Assembly: GCA_900101355.1 (NCBI GenBank)
Contig: FMUV01000014.1
Coordinates: 1-55,028, forward strand
Length of the DNA: 55,028 nucleotides
Reading direction: 5' to 3'
From: Ruminococcus sp. YE282
GTDB taxonomy: Bacteria > Bacillota > Clostridia > Oscillospirales > Acutalibacteraceae
Shown here: positions 15,962 to 25,434 of the stretch, piece after piece
Layout of the letters: each line of letters opens with the position of its first letter
How positions within the stretch are numbered: the first letter of the stretch is position 1
Notes under the pieces: model-generated
What the model saw: only the letters and a program-made list of their open reading frames with translations
Told to the model about the DNA's origin: nothing
Database searches by the model: none
Position numbers and translations under genes: made by a program

Positions 15962-18586
15962 TCATTTTAAAGCATATCCGGCAAGCAATTTTTGAATTAA
16001 AGTTACATCGCTTACATCAGTGCTATTGTCGCTGTTTAAATCAGCAACATCATCGAAATTTCTCATAAAAGTATATAAGTTACCTGACCTCTGAGGATCA
16101 CTGATTAATTCCTGAAGCTTAGTTGCATCCTTTATGTTTACTTCTCCGTCAAGATTCAAATCTCCGAGAATCGGATTAAGTATCGTAAAACATATTCCAG
16201 AATTAACCGCATACTCAAGCGCATAAGTTTTTATATTGCAGGATATTGAGTTAACACCGAGGTTTCCGTCAATATTTGTTACGCTGTCGGGAATAATCAG
16301 GTTATCTATAAGTGTGTTAGCGAATGCATCCATTCCTATACTTACAAGATTATTAGGCAACTCAATACCACCCAAAAATGTACAATCTTTAAAAGCTGAA
16401 GCCCCGATGCTTGTAACCGTATTTGGAATACTCACATTGCCTAACCTTGAGCAGCCCTCAAACAAACTATCTTCAATACTTGTTAAATTATTGGATAATT
16501 CAATAAAATCCAAGTTTATACAATTTTTGAATGCTCCTTGTCCAATATATGTCACGCTGTCAGGAATATATATTGAAACAAGATTCTGGCAATAGGAAAA
16601 CGCATCACCCTGTATGGTTTCAACCGATTGCGGTATACTTACTGTACTTAACGAGATATTAAACGAAAATGCAGAGTAACCTATTTCTTTTACTGTATCG
16701 GGAATCGTAATACTTACGAAGTCCTTTCCATAAAACGCATTGTTGCCAATACTTGTTACAGTATATCCGTCTAAGCTTGAAGGAATTTCAAGATATCTGT
16801 CCCCCACAGAATACATTCCTCCGTAATACTGGTTATAGTCATCTGCGTCAAAATTACAGCTTGTAATTTCAATTGTGCCGTCTCCATTTTTGTTATATGA
16901 AAACAGCGGTTCACCGTCAATTACAAAAAATTTATAATAGCCTTGACGGGCATATTCCTGAGCGCAGGAACCGCGATAGCCGTATATAGTAAGTTCCGTC
17001 GGATTGTCACTATCAAACGCCATACTGCCAATGCTTGTTACACCTTTTGGAATAGTGATTTGTGTTAAGCCTGTCGATGCAAATGCAAAGTCTCCAATAA
17101 TTGAAAGATTTTCCGGAAGTGAAATGTCGGTAAGACTGCTGCAACCCATAAAGGCTCCATAACTAATTATTATTATACTACTCGGCAACAGTACTGATGA
17201 CAGAGAAGAACACCTGCTAAATGCTAAATATCCAATTTGTGCAACAGAGTCAGGAATAGTCACAGTGTTTAAGCTTGAACAGTTTTCAAACAAACAGTCT
17301 TCAATGCTCATTAATCTATTGGGTAATCCGGCAAATACCAAATTTGTACAATCCCTGAATGCGCCATTCCCGATATATGTCACGCTGTCAGGAATATATA
17401 TTTGAGCAAGATTATAACAAACAGAAAACGCCTCGCATTGTATAGTTTCAACCGATTCCGGTATATTAATTGTATTTATTGAGCAATTTGAAAATGCAGA
17501 GGAACCTATCTCCTTTACCGTACCGGGAATCGTAATATTTACAAAGCTTTTTCCATAAAACGCATTACTGCCAATAATTGTTACGGTATATCCGTCTATG
17601 CTTGACGGAATCTCAAGATATCCGTATTCAGTTCCGTTCATTCCGTAATATTGGTTATAATCATCTGCGTCAAAATTACAGCTTGTAATTTCAATCGTGC
17701 CGTCACTCTTTATGTCATATGAAAACAGAGGTTCGCCGTCAACCGGAATAAACGCGTAATTGTTTTGGCGGGCATATTCCTGAGCATATGAATTTCGATA
17801 ACCACGTATTGTAATAGGGTTAGTTTCATCCATAGGTTTGAACGCATCATTACCGATACTTGTTACCCCATTCGGTATAGTAATTTGAGTTAATCCTGTC
17901 GTAGAAAATGCCGAGTCTTCGATACTTGTAAGACTTTCGGGAAGCGAAACGTCAGTAAGGCTAGTACAACTCCAAAAAGCCATAACACCGATTGATGTGA
18001 TATTATTTGGAATTGTAATATCAGTCAAAGCACAGCAACCTGCAAATAAACCGTCGCTGATTGCGGTAAGGACCTCGGGGATATTTACGCTTTCAAGAGC
18101 CGTGCAATTATAAAAGACCATCTCGCCGAGTGAAGTCAATCCGTTTGGCAAAACAATTGATTTAAGACTCGGGCTTTGTGCAAATGCAAAATCTCCTATT
18201 GATTTTACGCTGTCAGGGATTGCTACATTTTCCAGGTATTCACATTCGGAAAATACATAGGCACCTATTGCCGTTACACTGTCGGGGATTACAATGCTTT
18301 TAAAATATCTGTATTTATAGAAAGCATTATCACCGATTTCAGTTATCTTGTAACCGTCAATTTTGCTTGGCATCTTAACATCAACATCGAAACCGACATA
18401 TTTATCTACAATCGCCGTTCCGTCATCCTTTACGCTGTACTGATAATCACCACTTACAACCGAGTCACTTCCAACGGTCTGTTCATCGGAAATGCTTGCC
18501 GCCGAAGTCGGCAGGATTGTAAACACACTTAAGACCATTACAACAGTCAATAAAACCGCTGTAATTTTTTTAAATTGTTTTTTCAT
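15962..18586 (-). CDS. Secreted BspA-like leucine-rich-repeat protein with C-terminal dockerin
   Basis: An 874-residue secreted protein. A signal peptide (about 1-30) is followed by many LRR_5 (BspA-type) repeats of the form IPDSVTxIGxxAFxxCxxL. The C-terminus has two calcium-binding dockerin-like segments, DLNLDGEVNIKDATKLQEL and DLNSDNSTDVSDVTLIQKL. A dockerin would attach the protein to a cohesin scaffold on the cell surface. BspA-like LRRs generally mediate adhesion or protein binding; the ligand here is unknown. The middle is an internal duplication with an exact spacing of 822 bp (274 residues), seen in the paired GTIEITSCNFDADDYNQYYG segments. ATG 18586 has GAGGG upstream. It is monocistronic with its own promoter and terminator. 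Confidence 0.9.
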   Translation of the reverse strand: MKKQFKKITAVLLTVVMVLSVFTILPTSAASISDEQTVGSDSVVSGDYQYSVKDDGTAIVDKYVGFDVDVKMPSKIDGYKITEIGDNAFYKYRYFKSIVIPDSVTAIGAYVFSECEYLENVAIPDSVKSIGDFAFAQSPSLKSIVLPNGLTSLGEMVFYNCTALESVNIPEVLTAISDGLFAGCCALTDITIPNNITSIGVMAFWSCTSLTDVSLPESLTSIEDSAFSTTGLTQITIPNGVTSIGNDAFKPMDETNPITIRGYRNSYAQEYARQNNYAFIPVDGEPLFSYDIKSDGTIEITSCNFDADDYNQYYGMNGTEYGYLEIPSSIDGYTVTIIGSNAFYGKSFVNITIPGTVKEIGSSAFSNCSINTINIPESVETIQCEAFSVCYNLAQIYIPDSVTYIGNGAFRDCTNLVFAGLPNRLMSIEDCLFENCSSLNTVTIPDSVAQIGYLAFSRCSSLSSVLLPSSIIIISYGAFMGCSSLTDISLPENLSIIGDFAFASTGLTQITIPKGVTSIGSMAFDSDNPTELTIYGYRGSCAQEYARQGYYKFFVIDGEPLFSYNKNGDGTIEITSCNFDADDYNQYYGGMYSVGDRYLEIPSSLDGYTVTSIGNNAFYGKDFVSITIPDTVKEIGYSAFSFNISLSTVSIPQSVETIQGDAFSYCQNLVSIYIPDSVTYIGQGAFKNCINLDFIELSNNLTSIEDSLFEGCSRLGNVSIPNTVTSIGASAFKDCTFLGGIELPNNLVSIGMDAFANTLIDNLIIPDSVTNIDGNLGVNSISCNIKTYALEYAVNSGICFTILNPILGDLNLDGEVNIKDATKLQELISDPQRSGNLYTFMRNFDDVADLNSDNSTDVSDVTLIQKLLAGYALK

Positions 18587-18641
18587 TGATATTTACCCTC
18601 TTTTAAAAATTGAAATTAATACTTATTAATCTCTTAGTTTA

Positions 18642-18670
18642 ATTTTACATATTTTGGATAAAATTGTCAA
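18642..18670 (-). promoter_or_regulatory. Promoter of the LRR-dockerin gene
   Basis: TTGACA (18665-18670), a 17-bp spacer, then TAAAAT (18642-18647). Confidence 0.8.
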
Positions 18671-18772
18671 TATTTTTTGGTATAAACAGCGATAACAAAT
18701 TGTGTTATGATTTTTTATTCAATATGTATAATGTTGGGATTATGAATCACAATAAAAATTCAACAAAAGACA

Positions 18773-18803
18773 AAAAATAAAAGAGACGAAAACCGTCTCT
18801 TTT
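18773..18803 (-). terminator. Bidirectional terminator after the unknown gene
   Basis: A perfect 10-bp stem AAAAGAGACG (18779-18788) / CGTCTCTTTT (18794-18803), followed on the minus strand by ATTTTTTG. Confidence 0.88.
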
Positions 18804-18850
18804 AAAACAATATATTAATAATTAAATTTCAACCTGCTCAAACAGCTTAA

Positions 18851-19642
18851 TTACTGCTGAAGAAGAGTGCTTGCCTTTGATACATTCTTTTTCTTTGGCT
18901 TTTCGGGCTTAACGGTTTTGTCCTTATACTTGCGGCCGGCAACGGCAGCTTTTGAAAGGTCCTCGTCAAAAAATTCCGAAATAGTTTTAAATTCCTCTTC
19001 ATCAAGAGAATTTAAAATTACAATAGTGATAATTGAGCGTGTGTCAACGTCGCCGTTGCCATACTGGGTGTTAAATACATTGGCAATTTTTTCGAGCTCT
19101 TTTTTGTTTGCACGCTTAATATATGTTGCAATTTTCGGAGCGATATGCTCTTTGGCAAATGTTGCGCCTCGGAACGGATAATAGCAGTCTTCCTCGGTTT
19201 TTATTTCTTCCTTTAATTCCGGGAAAAAGGTTACAAAACGCTTTGCAAGAAACTTCGGGTCGGCGTTGCCGTCGTCGGATTTTTTCTTTTTCTGCTTAAC
19301 CTGCTTTGCACGCTTGATTGCAACTGTTCCCGATACGCCCTCAACAAAATCATTGGCAATGCTTTCTGCGTCCTTTTGGGTAGATACGGTTTCGTCATAA
19401 AGCCATGTTGCAAGGGTTTTCCATTCGTTGTCGGGGCCGTCCTCGGTCATTGTGCACGAGCGAAGAATCATCTGTTCTTTGTCTTTAAAATATACAACTG
19501 AATAAGCAATATTTGTGCTTGTAAAAAGCGCAACCAGCTCGTTGTCGCTTTCGGCGGCAACTTTTTGTTTTGTGTAGCCGCTTTTTGTCAGTTCTTCTTC
19601 AACTCTGCCTACTATTAAATTAAATGCACTTTTAAAATCCAA
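18851..19642 (-). CDS. Conserved hypothetical protein (263 aa)
   Basis: I do not recognise the family. The protein is soluble, charged, and in three parts: an N-terminal alpha/beta region of about 100 residues (VEEELTKSGYTKQKVAAESDNE onward), a Lys-rich linker near residues 113-122 (KQVKQKKKK), and a helical C-terminal region ending in a Lys/Pro-rich tail. No signal peptide or membrane segment is seen. The start is TTG at 19642, with GAGGAG eight bases upstream. It has its own promoter (19688-19717), divergent from murI, and its own terminator. Confidence 0.75.
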   Translation of the reverse strand: MDFKSAFNLIVGRVEEELTKSGYTKQKVAAESDNELVALFTSTNIAYSVVYFKDKEQMILRSCTMTEDGPDNEWKTLATWLYDETVSTQKDAESIANDFVEGVSGTVAIKRAKQVKQKKKKSDDGNADPKFLAKRFVTFFPELKEEIKTEEDCYYPFRGATFAKEHIAPKIATYIKRANKKELEKIANVFNTQYGNGDVDTRSIITIVILNSLDEEEFKTISEFFDEDLSKAAVAGRKYKDKTVKPEKPKKKNVSKASTLLQQ

Positions 19643-19687
19643 ATTAATCTCTCCTCATCGGATAATATTATTTTTTACATTTAATCA

Positions 19688-19717
19688 ATTATACATTCAA
19701 AGCCAAGCCCGTGTCAA
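19688..19717 (-). promoter_or_regulatory. Promoter of the 263-aa hypothetical gene
   Basis: TTGACA (19712-19717), an 18-bp spacer, TATAAT (19688-19693). Confidence 0.8.
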
Positions 19718-19772
19718 GTTTTTTATCTTCTTTGCCGCCGCAATCAAGCCGCCGTATTTTAACCCTCGGCAC

Positions 19773-19801
19773 TTGCAACACGGGGAATAATGTGGTATTA
19801 T
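19773..19801 (+). promoter_or_regulatory. murI operon promoter
   Basis: TTGCAA (19773-19778), a 17-bp spacer, TATTAT (19796-19801), about 37 bp before the murI start. Confidence 0.75.
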
Positions 19802-19838
19802 TTGTTTTGTATATCAAAATAAAAAGAGGGTTTTAAAT

Positions 19839-20657
19839 ATGTCATCCCGAAACGCAATCGGAGTTTTTGACTCAGGGCTTGGAGGCTTGAGCGCAGTAAA
19901 GGAATTTTTGCACGTTCTGCCAAACGAGCAAATCATCTACTTCGGTGACACGGGCAGGGTTCCCTACGGCAACCGAAGCCGTGATACAATCAAAAAATAC
20001 GCATTTCAGGACGCGGCATTTTTATTGAAACACAACGTCAAAATGATAGTTGCCGCCTGCGGCACTGTAAGCTCGGTTGCAGGCAAAGAGCTTGAATCAG
20101 AGCTTCCTGTTCCCTACACCGGAGTTGTTAATCCCACGGCTTTTGCCGCAGCACAAAAAACCAGAAGCGGCAAAATCGGCGTAATCGGAACAGCGGCTAC
20201 CATAAACAGCCACAGTTACAAGCTCAGGCTTCAAAAGCTAAATCCCGAATTTGAGGTGTTTGAACAGGCTTGTCCGCTTTTTGTTCCGCTTGTTGAAAAC
20301 GGATTTATCGACAGGAACGACAAGATTACCCAACTTGTGATTGAAAGGTATCTCAAAGACCTGAAACAAAACGGAATTGACACGCTGATTTTGGGATGCA
20401 CGCATTATCCGCTTTTAAGAGAGGCTGTTTCCGATTTTATGGGCGACAGCGTAACACTGATTGATTCGGGGTATGAAACGGCGGTTTATGCGGCAAAGGT
20501 TTTAAAAGAGCAAAATCTGCTCAACAATGATAATTCGGTCAAAAACGCAGAATTTTACGTCAGCGACACTCCCGACGGATTTGAGAGCATTGCGGGACTG
20601 TTTTTGGGCCGTGATATGGAACACACGGTAAACCAAATTGATATTGAACAATACTGA
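19839..20657 (+). CDS. murI: Glutamate racemase
   Basis: A cytoplasmic, cofactor-independent racemase that makes D-glutamate for peptidoglycan. The 272 residues carry FDSGLGGLS at the N-terminus, a first catalytic cysteine Cys74 in AACGTVSS, and a second Cys187 in GCTHYP. The first motif has Gly where most racemases have Asn (CNT), a visible departure next to the catalytic residue. RBS AAAGAGGG precedes the ATG. It is first in a probable murI-DUF1934-argS operon, with gaps of only 8 and 9 bp. Confidence 0.93.
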   Translation: MSSRNAIGVFDSGLGGLSAVKEFLHVLPNEQIIYFGDTGRVPYGNRSRDTIKKYAFQDAAFLLKHNVKMIVAACGTVSSVAGKELESELPVPYTGVVNPTAFAAAQKTRSGKIGVIGTAATINSHSYKLRLQKLNPEFEVFEQACPLFVPLVENGFIDRNDKITQLVIERYLKDLKQNGIDTLILGCTHYPLLREAVSDFMGDSVTLIDSGYETAVYAAKVLKEQNLLNNDNSVKNAEFYVSDTPDGFESIAGLFLGRDMEHTVNQIDIEQY

Positions 20658-20665
20658 GGAAAAAT

Positions 20666-21112
20666 ATGGCTGAAAAGGATAAGGAAAAATATATGATTTC
20701 CATAATCGGAGAGCAAAGGCTTGACGGTCAAACTGACCGAATTGAGGTGCTTACCGCCGGAAATTATCTTGTAAAAAAAGACCATTTTTATATCGGATAC
20801 AAAGAGTATGACGACGATGACCCAAATGTTGTCTTTAACAACCTAATAAAAGTTGAGAAGGACAAGGTTACAATCAACCGCAAAGGTCCGATGGGTTCTC
20901 AGCTTCTTCTTGAAAGAGACAAACGTCATCAATGCATCTATCAAACAATAGCGGGCGACCTGACAATCGGTGTGTTTACAAAAACGATGAACAGTACCCT
21001 TGGCAAAAACGGCGGAACGCTTGAAGTAAGCTATACGCTTGACTTTAACACAGACTTGGTGAGCGAAAACAGCTTTAAAATAAAGGTTGAAGAAAAACAC
21101 GCAAAAGAATGA
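20666..21112 (+). CDS. DUF1934 family beta-barrel protein (YwiB-like)
   Basis: A 148-residue protein of the DUF1934/YwiB family, predicted to be a small lipocalin-like beta-barrel. It shows the pattern ISIIGEQRLDGQTDRIEVLTAGNY and a C-terminal LEVSYTLDFNTDLVSENSFKIKV strand pair. Its biochemical role is unknown. It sits directly before argS, the same neighbourhood seen in Bacillus (ywiB-argS), which supports the family call. The ATG follows GAGGAAAA. Confidence 0.85.
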   Translation: MAEKDKEKYMISIIGEQRLDGQTDRIEVLTAGNYLVKKDHFYIGYKEYDDDDPNVVFNNLIKVEKDKVTINRKGPMGSQLLLERDKRHQCIYQTIAGDLTIGVFTKTMNSTLGKNGGTLEVSYTLDFNTDLVSENSFKIKVEEKHAKE

Positions 21113-21121
21113 GGAGATAAT

Positions 21122-22858
21122 ATGGATATGTATGCAAAGGCGGTAGAAAGCCTTAAATCAGCAATTACAAACGCAATTAACAAAGCAATTGAAAACGGAG
21201 AACTTCCAAAGGCGGAGATTCCCGAATTTATAATCGAAACTCCTGCCGACACAACTCACGGAGATTTTGCAACCAACGCCGCAATGGCGGGAGCAAAATC
21301 ATTCAGAATGCCGCCGTTCAAAATTGCTCAGGCAATCAAGGCAAATCTTGATTTGTCAAATACGGTTTGCGAGCGTTTTGAAACTGCCGGTCCGGGATTC
21401 ATCAACTTTTTCCTCGGCTCTGACTTTTATTCGGGCGTTGTTGAAGAAATTCTCTCAAACCCCGAAGACTACGGAAAGTCCGACTTTGGCAAGGGCGAAA
21501 ACGTGATGGTAGAGTTTGTTTCGGCAAACCCGACAGGCCCCATGCATATGGGCAACGCAAGAGGCGGCGCGCTCGGCGATTGTCTTGCGGCTGTTCTTGA
21601 CAAAGCAGGCTACAATGCATACAGAGAATTTTATGTAAACGACGCAGGCAACCAGATTGAAAAATTCGGATGTTCGCTTGAAGCACGTTATCTTCAAATT
21701 TTCAAGGGCGATGAAATTGAATTTCCCGAAGACGGATACCAGGGAGCCGACATCACAGACCTTGCAAACGAATACAAGGATATTTACGGCGACAAACTGC
21801 TTGATGTTTCTTCTGAGGAACGCAGAAAGGCACTTGTTGATTATGCACTGCCTAAAAACATCAAGAAAATGCAGGAAGATATGGCTGCATACAAAATCAC
21901 ATATGACAAGTGGTTTTTTGAAAGCGAGCTTCACAAAAGCGGTGCCGTAAAAGAGGTTATTGACATTCTCACCTCAAAGGGCTTGACATATGAAAAAGAG
22001 GGCGCAATTTGGTACAAAAACAAAGAGGTGCTCACACAAAAGTTCCTTAAAGAGGGCAAAAGCCAAAAATACATTGACAACCTTGAGCTAAAAGACGATG
22101 TTCTTGTGCGCAAGAACGGCAACCCGACTTATTTTGCCGCAGACATTGCCTATCATAAAAACAAATTTGACAGAGGCTTTACCACGCTCATAGACATTTG
22201 GGGAGCAGATCACCACGGTCACGTTATGCGTATGAAAGGTGCAATGGACGCTGTCGGCTACGACGGAAGCAAACTTAACGTAGTGCTTATGCAGCTTGTA
22301 AAGCTCGTTAAGGGCGGAGAGCTTGTAAAGATGAGCAAGCGTACAGGCAAAGCAATTCAGCTTAGAGATTTGCTTGAAGAAGTTCCTGTTGACAGCGCAA
22401 GATTTTTGTTTAACACACGTGAGGCAAACACACAGATGGATTTTGACCTTGACCTTGCGGTAACTCAGGACAACCAAAACCCTGTTTACTATGTTCAGTA
22501 TGCCCACGCAAGAATTTGCAGCATATTCAAGGCTCTTGCAAAAGACGGCATTGCACCTCGCAAGTGCACTTCGGAAGAGCTTGCGCTTCTTACAACGTCC
22601 GAGGAAAAAGAGCTTATCTCCCACCTTGCTCTGTATTCAAGTGAAATTTTCAGTGCCGCAAAAGACTACGACCCGACAAAAATTACACGCTATGTAACAA
22701 AAACCGCAACTCTGTTCCACAAGTTCTACAACGCCTGCCGAGTTAAGGGCGAAGACGAAAGTCTTATGCAGGCAAGGCTTGCGCTTTGCGACTGCACAAG
22801 GGCGGTAATCAAAAACGTTCTTACCATGTTTAACATCTCTTGCCCTGACAGTATGTAA
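21122..22858 (+). CDS. argS: Arginyl-tRNA synthetase
   Basis: A class I aminoacyl-tRNA synthetase charging tRNA-Arg, 578 residues. The N-terminal Add-1 domain (about 1-100) precedes the HIGH-type motif HMGN (142-145), the KMSKR loop (403-407) and the helical anticodon-binding domain. GAGGAGATAAT places the ATG at 21122. It is last gene of the murI-DUF1934-argS unit and is followed by a terminator at 22891. Confidence 0.97.
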   Translation: MDMYAKAVESLKSAITNAINKAIENGELPKAEIPEFIIETPADTTHGDFATNAAMAGAKSFRMPPFKIAQAIKANLDLSNTVCERFETAGPGFINFFLGSDFYSGVVEEILSNPEDYGKSDFGKGENVMVEFVSANPTGPMHMGNARGGALGDCLAAVLDKAGYNAYREFYVNDAGNQIEKFGCSLEARYLQIFKGDEIEFPEDGYQGADITDLANEYKDIYGDKLLDVSSEERRKALVDYALPKNIKKMQEDMAAYKITYDKWFFESELHKSGAVKEVIDILTSKGLTYEKEGAIWYKNKEVLTQKFLKEGKSQKYIDNLELKDDVLVRKNGNPTYFAADIAYHKNKFDRGFTTLIDIWGADHHGHVMRMKGAMDAVGYDGSKLNVVLMQLVKLVKGGELVKMSKRTGKAIQLRDLLEEVPVDSARFLFNTREANTQMDFDLDLAVTQDNQNPVYYVQYAHARICSIFKALAKDGIAPRKCTSEELALLTTSEEKELISHLALYSSEIFSAAKDYDPTKITRYVTKTATLFHKFYNACRVKGEDESLMQARLALCDCTRAVIKNVLTMFNISCPDSM

Positions 22859-22890
22859 TTACAAACATTAATAAATATAACACCATAATG

Positions 22891-22929
22891 AAATGACCCC
22901 CGCCGTTAAGACGAGGGTCATTTTATTTG
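22891..22929 (+). terminator. argS terminator
   Basis: A 9-bp stem AAATGACCC (22891-22899) / GGGTCATTT (22915-22923), then TATTTG. It probably also serves the convergent peptidase gene. Confidence 0.88.
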
Positions 22930-22944
22930 TCTGTGAAAACTATT

Positions 22945-25314
22945 TTATTTTTCCCTGTATTTTCGTGCCCACACTATCGTAAGTGCAGCGCCTAAGGCAA
23001 CTACAAGGGCTACCCAAACAAACAGCAGATTATCGGCTCCGGTCTTTGGAGCGTTTGTTGCAGATGTGGCAGATGCAGTTGATGCGGTCGAAGAATTGTT
23101 CGGCGCACTTGTGCTGCTGACGTTCTGTGAGTTTGCCGACGCAGTCGGTGCGGTTGAAGATGTGTCCGGCACAGTTGTGCTGCTTGTCTCCTGCGGATTT
23201 GTCGGCGCAGCAGTTGAAGCGGATGCAGTAGAATCTGCGGTGTAGACAGCGTTAACAGTCAAATCCGACTCAATTGAGCTGAAATCGTTTATATCCCAAT
23301 AGGGCGCAGTTTCCGTGTAGCCGTCCTTTGCGGGAATCTCGGGGATATCGGTCAACGCTTCACCTGAGCGAACGGTTTTCTGTGCAACCGTTTTTCCGTC
23401 TGCGATGAATGTAACCGTATAAGTCTTGTACACATCAATTGTGTAATCGGCGGTGTTTCCAAAAATATCCGTAACCGTTACGGTATGCTGTGCATTGTCA
23501 GCAGGTATAGTATAACTGCCGTCATTGTTCAGAGTAACTTTTTGACCGTCTACCGTTACATTATCTCTGTAATTGTAGGCAACTGTAAATTTAGTGTCCC
23601 CGTCATATGTTCCTTCGTTTTCAATTCCGTCAACGGGCTTTGCCGCAGTGTTGTAAACCGAAAGCGCAAATACGCTTGCCAAAATCTGTGCACGTTCAAT
23701 GCTGTAATCGCCCGAATACGGCTCAGTTTCGTCGAGAACGGTAAAGACGTCCTCGTCAGACGGCCATTCATAAATGTCGCCAATTGAATGATAGTTCTGT
23801 TCGGTCACGTCGTTGCGACCGTCGCCAATGTTATCGCCCCAGAAAAGGTATACCGAAGGGATCCCCTCGCCAAAAGCAAGTTTTTCCGTTCCGTTGGCAC
23901 CTGTTGCACCTGTAATAGAAGCGTGATCCGAGCAAGAACCGAAATATTGCAAATCCAGAATATCTTCCGGTCCTCTTGTCCACCAGTCTGAGAATTTTCC
24001 GTCTGTATAGTTCCAGTAGCGTTCTGCCTGTGCCTCCGCAACATCTGCGGCGGTGCTTTGAAGCGGGTTGCGGTTTTCGTCACGGTACGGCGTATGAACC
24101 GTCAAAACGCTGTTGCGTTGCTGAGATGTCGCAGCCATATCCATATTATAGTAAGCTACCACATGGTTTACGCCCCAATTATTCGGGTACAAAAATTCGC
24201 TGTAAAAATATTTTGAACCTACCAATCCGTCCTCCTCGGCTGCCCAGAGGGCAAAAATAACGTTATAATCCGTTGGAATGGATTTCAGTGCTTTTGCAAT
24301 AGCCAATACGTTTACGGTACCTGACAGGTTGTCGTTTACACCCTCTGCGCCGAATACACTGTCACGGTGTGCACCGACAATCACATATTTGTCGGACGGT
24401 GTTTCCGCTTCTTTTACGGCGAGGATATTGCTTGTATGCGTATTGCGGCGGTTCACAACGGTAGCGGTTGTGCTGCCGACAATATCATGGCAGGTCAGCG
24501 ACTTAACGATTTGTCTACCGTCAAGGTAGGAAGCCAGGATAACCGGGATATTAATCTCCTCTCCGGAAGTGGGCGCCGGGAATGCACGTTCTCTGGATGT
24601 TCCGCCTTCTGCCGAAACCGTGTATTTACTGTAAAAGAATACGACGGCAACGGCCCCTTTTTCTTGCAGAGTGCGGGCAACATCGGCGTATTCGGTGCTG
24701 TTACGATCCCATTCTGCCTTACGGTTTGTCAAAACGATTTTGCCTGAGATGTCGTTTGCTTCGGCTTCGGCCGCATCATCAACCGATTCTAAATAAACCG
24801 TTTCTCCTGAAATTTCGGGCGTATTGTATCCCTTGTATACGCTGGTATCGCTCCATGCAGGTGCGAGCGCAGAATATTCACGGCCGTTGATAGTAATGGA
24901 TGCGCCGATACGGCTGTTCACCGCTTTGCTGTCGGAGATAGTTTCAAAATAATCGTCCGTGCCGTCAATGGATGTGGCAGGTGAAAACGGTTCGTATCCG
25001 AGCGTTTTCAACACGCCTGAAAAATATTCCGCACTTGCCTCGTCAGCCGGGGTTCCGGCTACGCGCGGTCCGATGTTTTCGTGGACGTATTCAATGTTTT
25101 CCAAAATAAAGTCGGTATCAATTGCGTTGAGCAAATTAAGTTCCGTTTCGCTGAAGATGCCGGCGTTGTCCGTTTCATCGGCAAACGTAACCGAAATACT
25201 GCCAAAAAGCAGAGACAATGCGAGCAGCGCGCTGAGAAGCGGCGCACCCCAGCGAGTGAAACGATTTTGTTTATGTAAATGTACGGAAGTCATTTTTATC
25301 ACCATAAAATTCAA
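22945..25314 (-). CDS. Cell-surface M28 family peptidase with C-terminal anchor
   Basis: A secreted zinc peptidase of up to 789 residues. A signal peptide (to about 46) is followed by a peptidase domain interrupted by a PA-like insert (about 160-290). M28 metal and catalytic residues are visible: His316 and Asp318 (GAHRDS), Asp328 (GVNDNLSG), Glu360-Glu361 (AAEEDG), a later Asp (YNMDMA) and His (YHSIGD). Next come beta domains, an InlB/Listeria-Bacteroides-type repeat, a Ser/Thr/Ala-rich stalk, and APKTGAD plus a membrane helix and basic tail resembling a sortase signal with Ala in place of Leu. It probably releases amino acids from external peptides. The start is uncertain (TTG 25314, ATG 25305 or ATG 25293). 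A mini-ORF and terminator lie upstream in the same transcript. Confidence 0.85.
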   Translation of the reverse strand: MNFMVIKMTSVHLHKQNRFTRWGAPLLSALLALSLLFGSISVTFADETDNAGIFSETELNLLNAIDTDFILENIEYVHENIGPRVAGTPADEASAEYFSGVLKTLGYEPFSPATSIDGTDDYFETISDSKAVNSRIGASITINGREYSALAPAWSDTSVYKGYNTPEISGETVYLESVDDAAEAEANDISGKIVLTNRKAEWDRNSTEYADVARTLQEKGAVAVVFFYSKYTVSAEGGTSRERAFPAPTSGEEINIPVILASYLDGRQIVKSLTCHDIVGSTTATVVNRRNTHTSNILAVKEAETPSDKYVIVGAHRDSVFGAEGVNDNLSGTVNVLAIAKALKSIPTDYNVIFALWAAEEDGLVGSKYFYSEFLYPNNWGVNHVVAYYNMDMAATSQQRNSVLTVHTPYRDENRNPLQSTAADVAEAQAERYWNYTDGKFSDWWTRGPEDILDLQYFGSCSDHASITGATGANGTEKLAFGEGIPSVYLFWGDNIGDGRNDVTEQNYHSIGDIYEWPSDEDVFTVLDETEPYSGDYSIERAQILASVFALSVYNTAAKPVDGIENEGTYDGDTKFTVAYNYRDNVTVDGQKVTLNNDGSYTIPADNAQHTVTVTDIFGNTADYTIDVYKTYTVTFIADGKTVAQKTVRSGEALTDIPEIPAKDGYTETAPYWDINDFSSIESDLTVNAVYTADSTASASTAAPTNPQETSSTTVPDTSSTAPTASANSQNVSSTSAPNNSSTASTASATSATNAPKTGADNLLFVWVALVVALGAALTIVWARKYREK

Positions 25315-25354
25315 AAATTTGAATTTCCTTTCTGATTCATCAATTTATTTTCGT

Positions 25355-25385
25355 AATAAAAAGGAAGCCTGACCTGCGGCTTCCC
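25355..25385 (-). terminator. Terminator between Cys/Met mini-ORF and M28 gene
   Basis: A 7-bp stem GGAAGCC (25363-25369) / GGCTTCC (25378-25384), followed on the minus strand by TTTTTATT. It lies in the leader of the M28 gene, so full-length transcription needs read-through. Confidence 0.85.
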
Positions 25386-25434
25386 AAAAACAATGGTTCA
25401 TTTGATTAATGCAGACCCAATCTGACGAGACACG

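Noticed and set aside
22945..25314. Horizontal transfer of the M28 peptidase gene on the basis of GC content
   Set aside because: Some stretches look more GC-rich, but I cannot compute composition here, and the flanks show no mobility genes.
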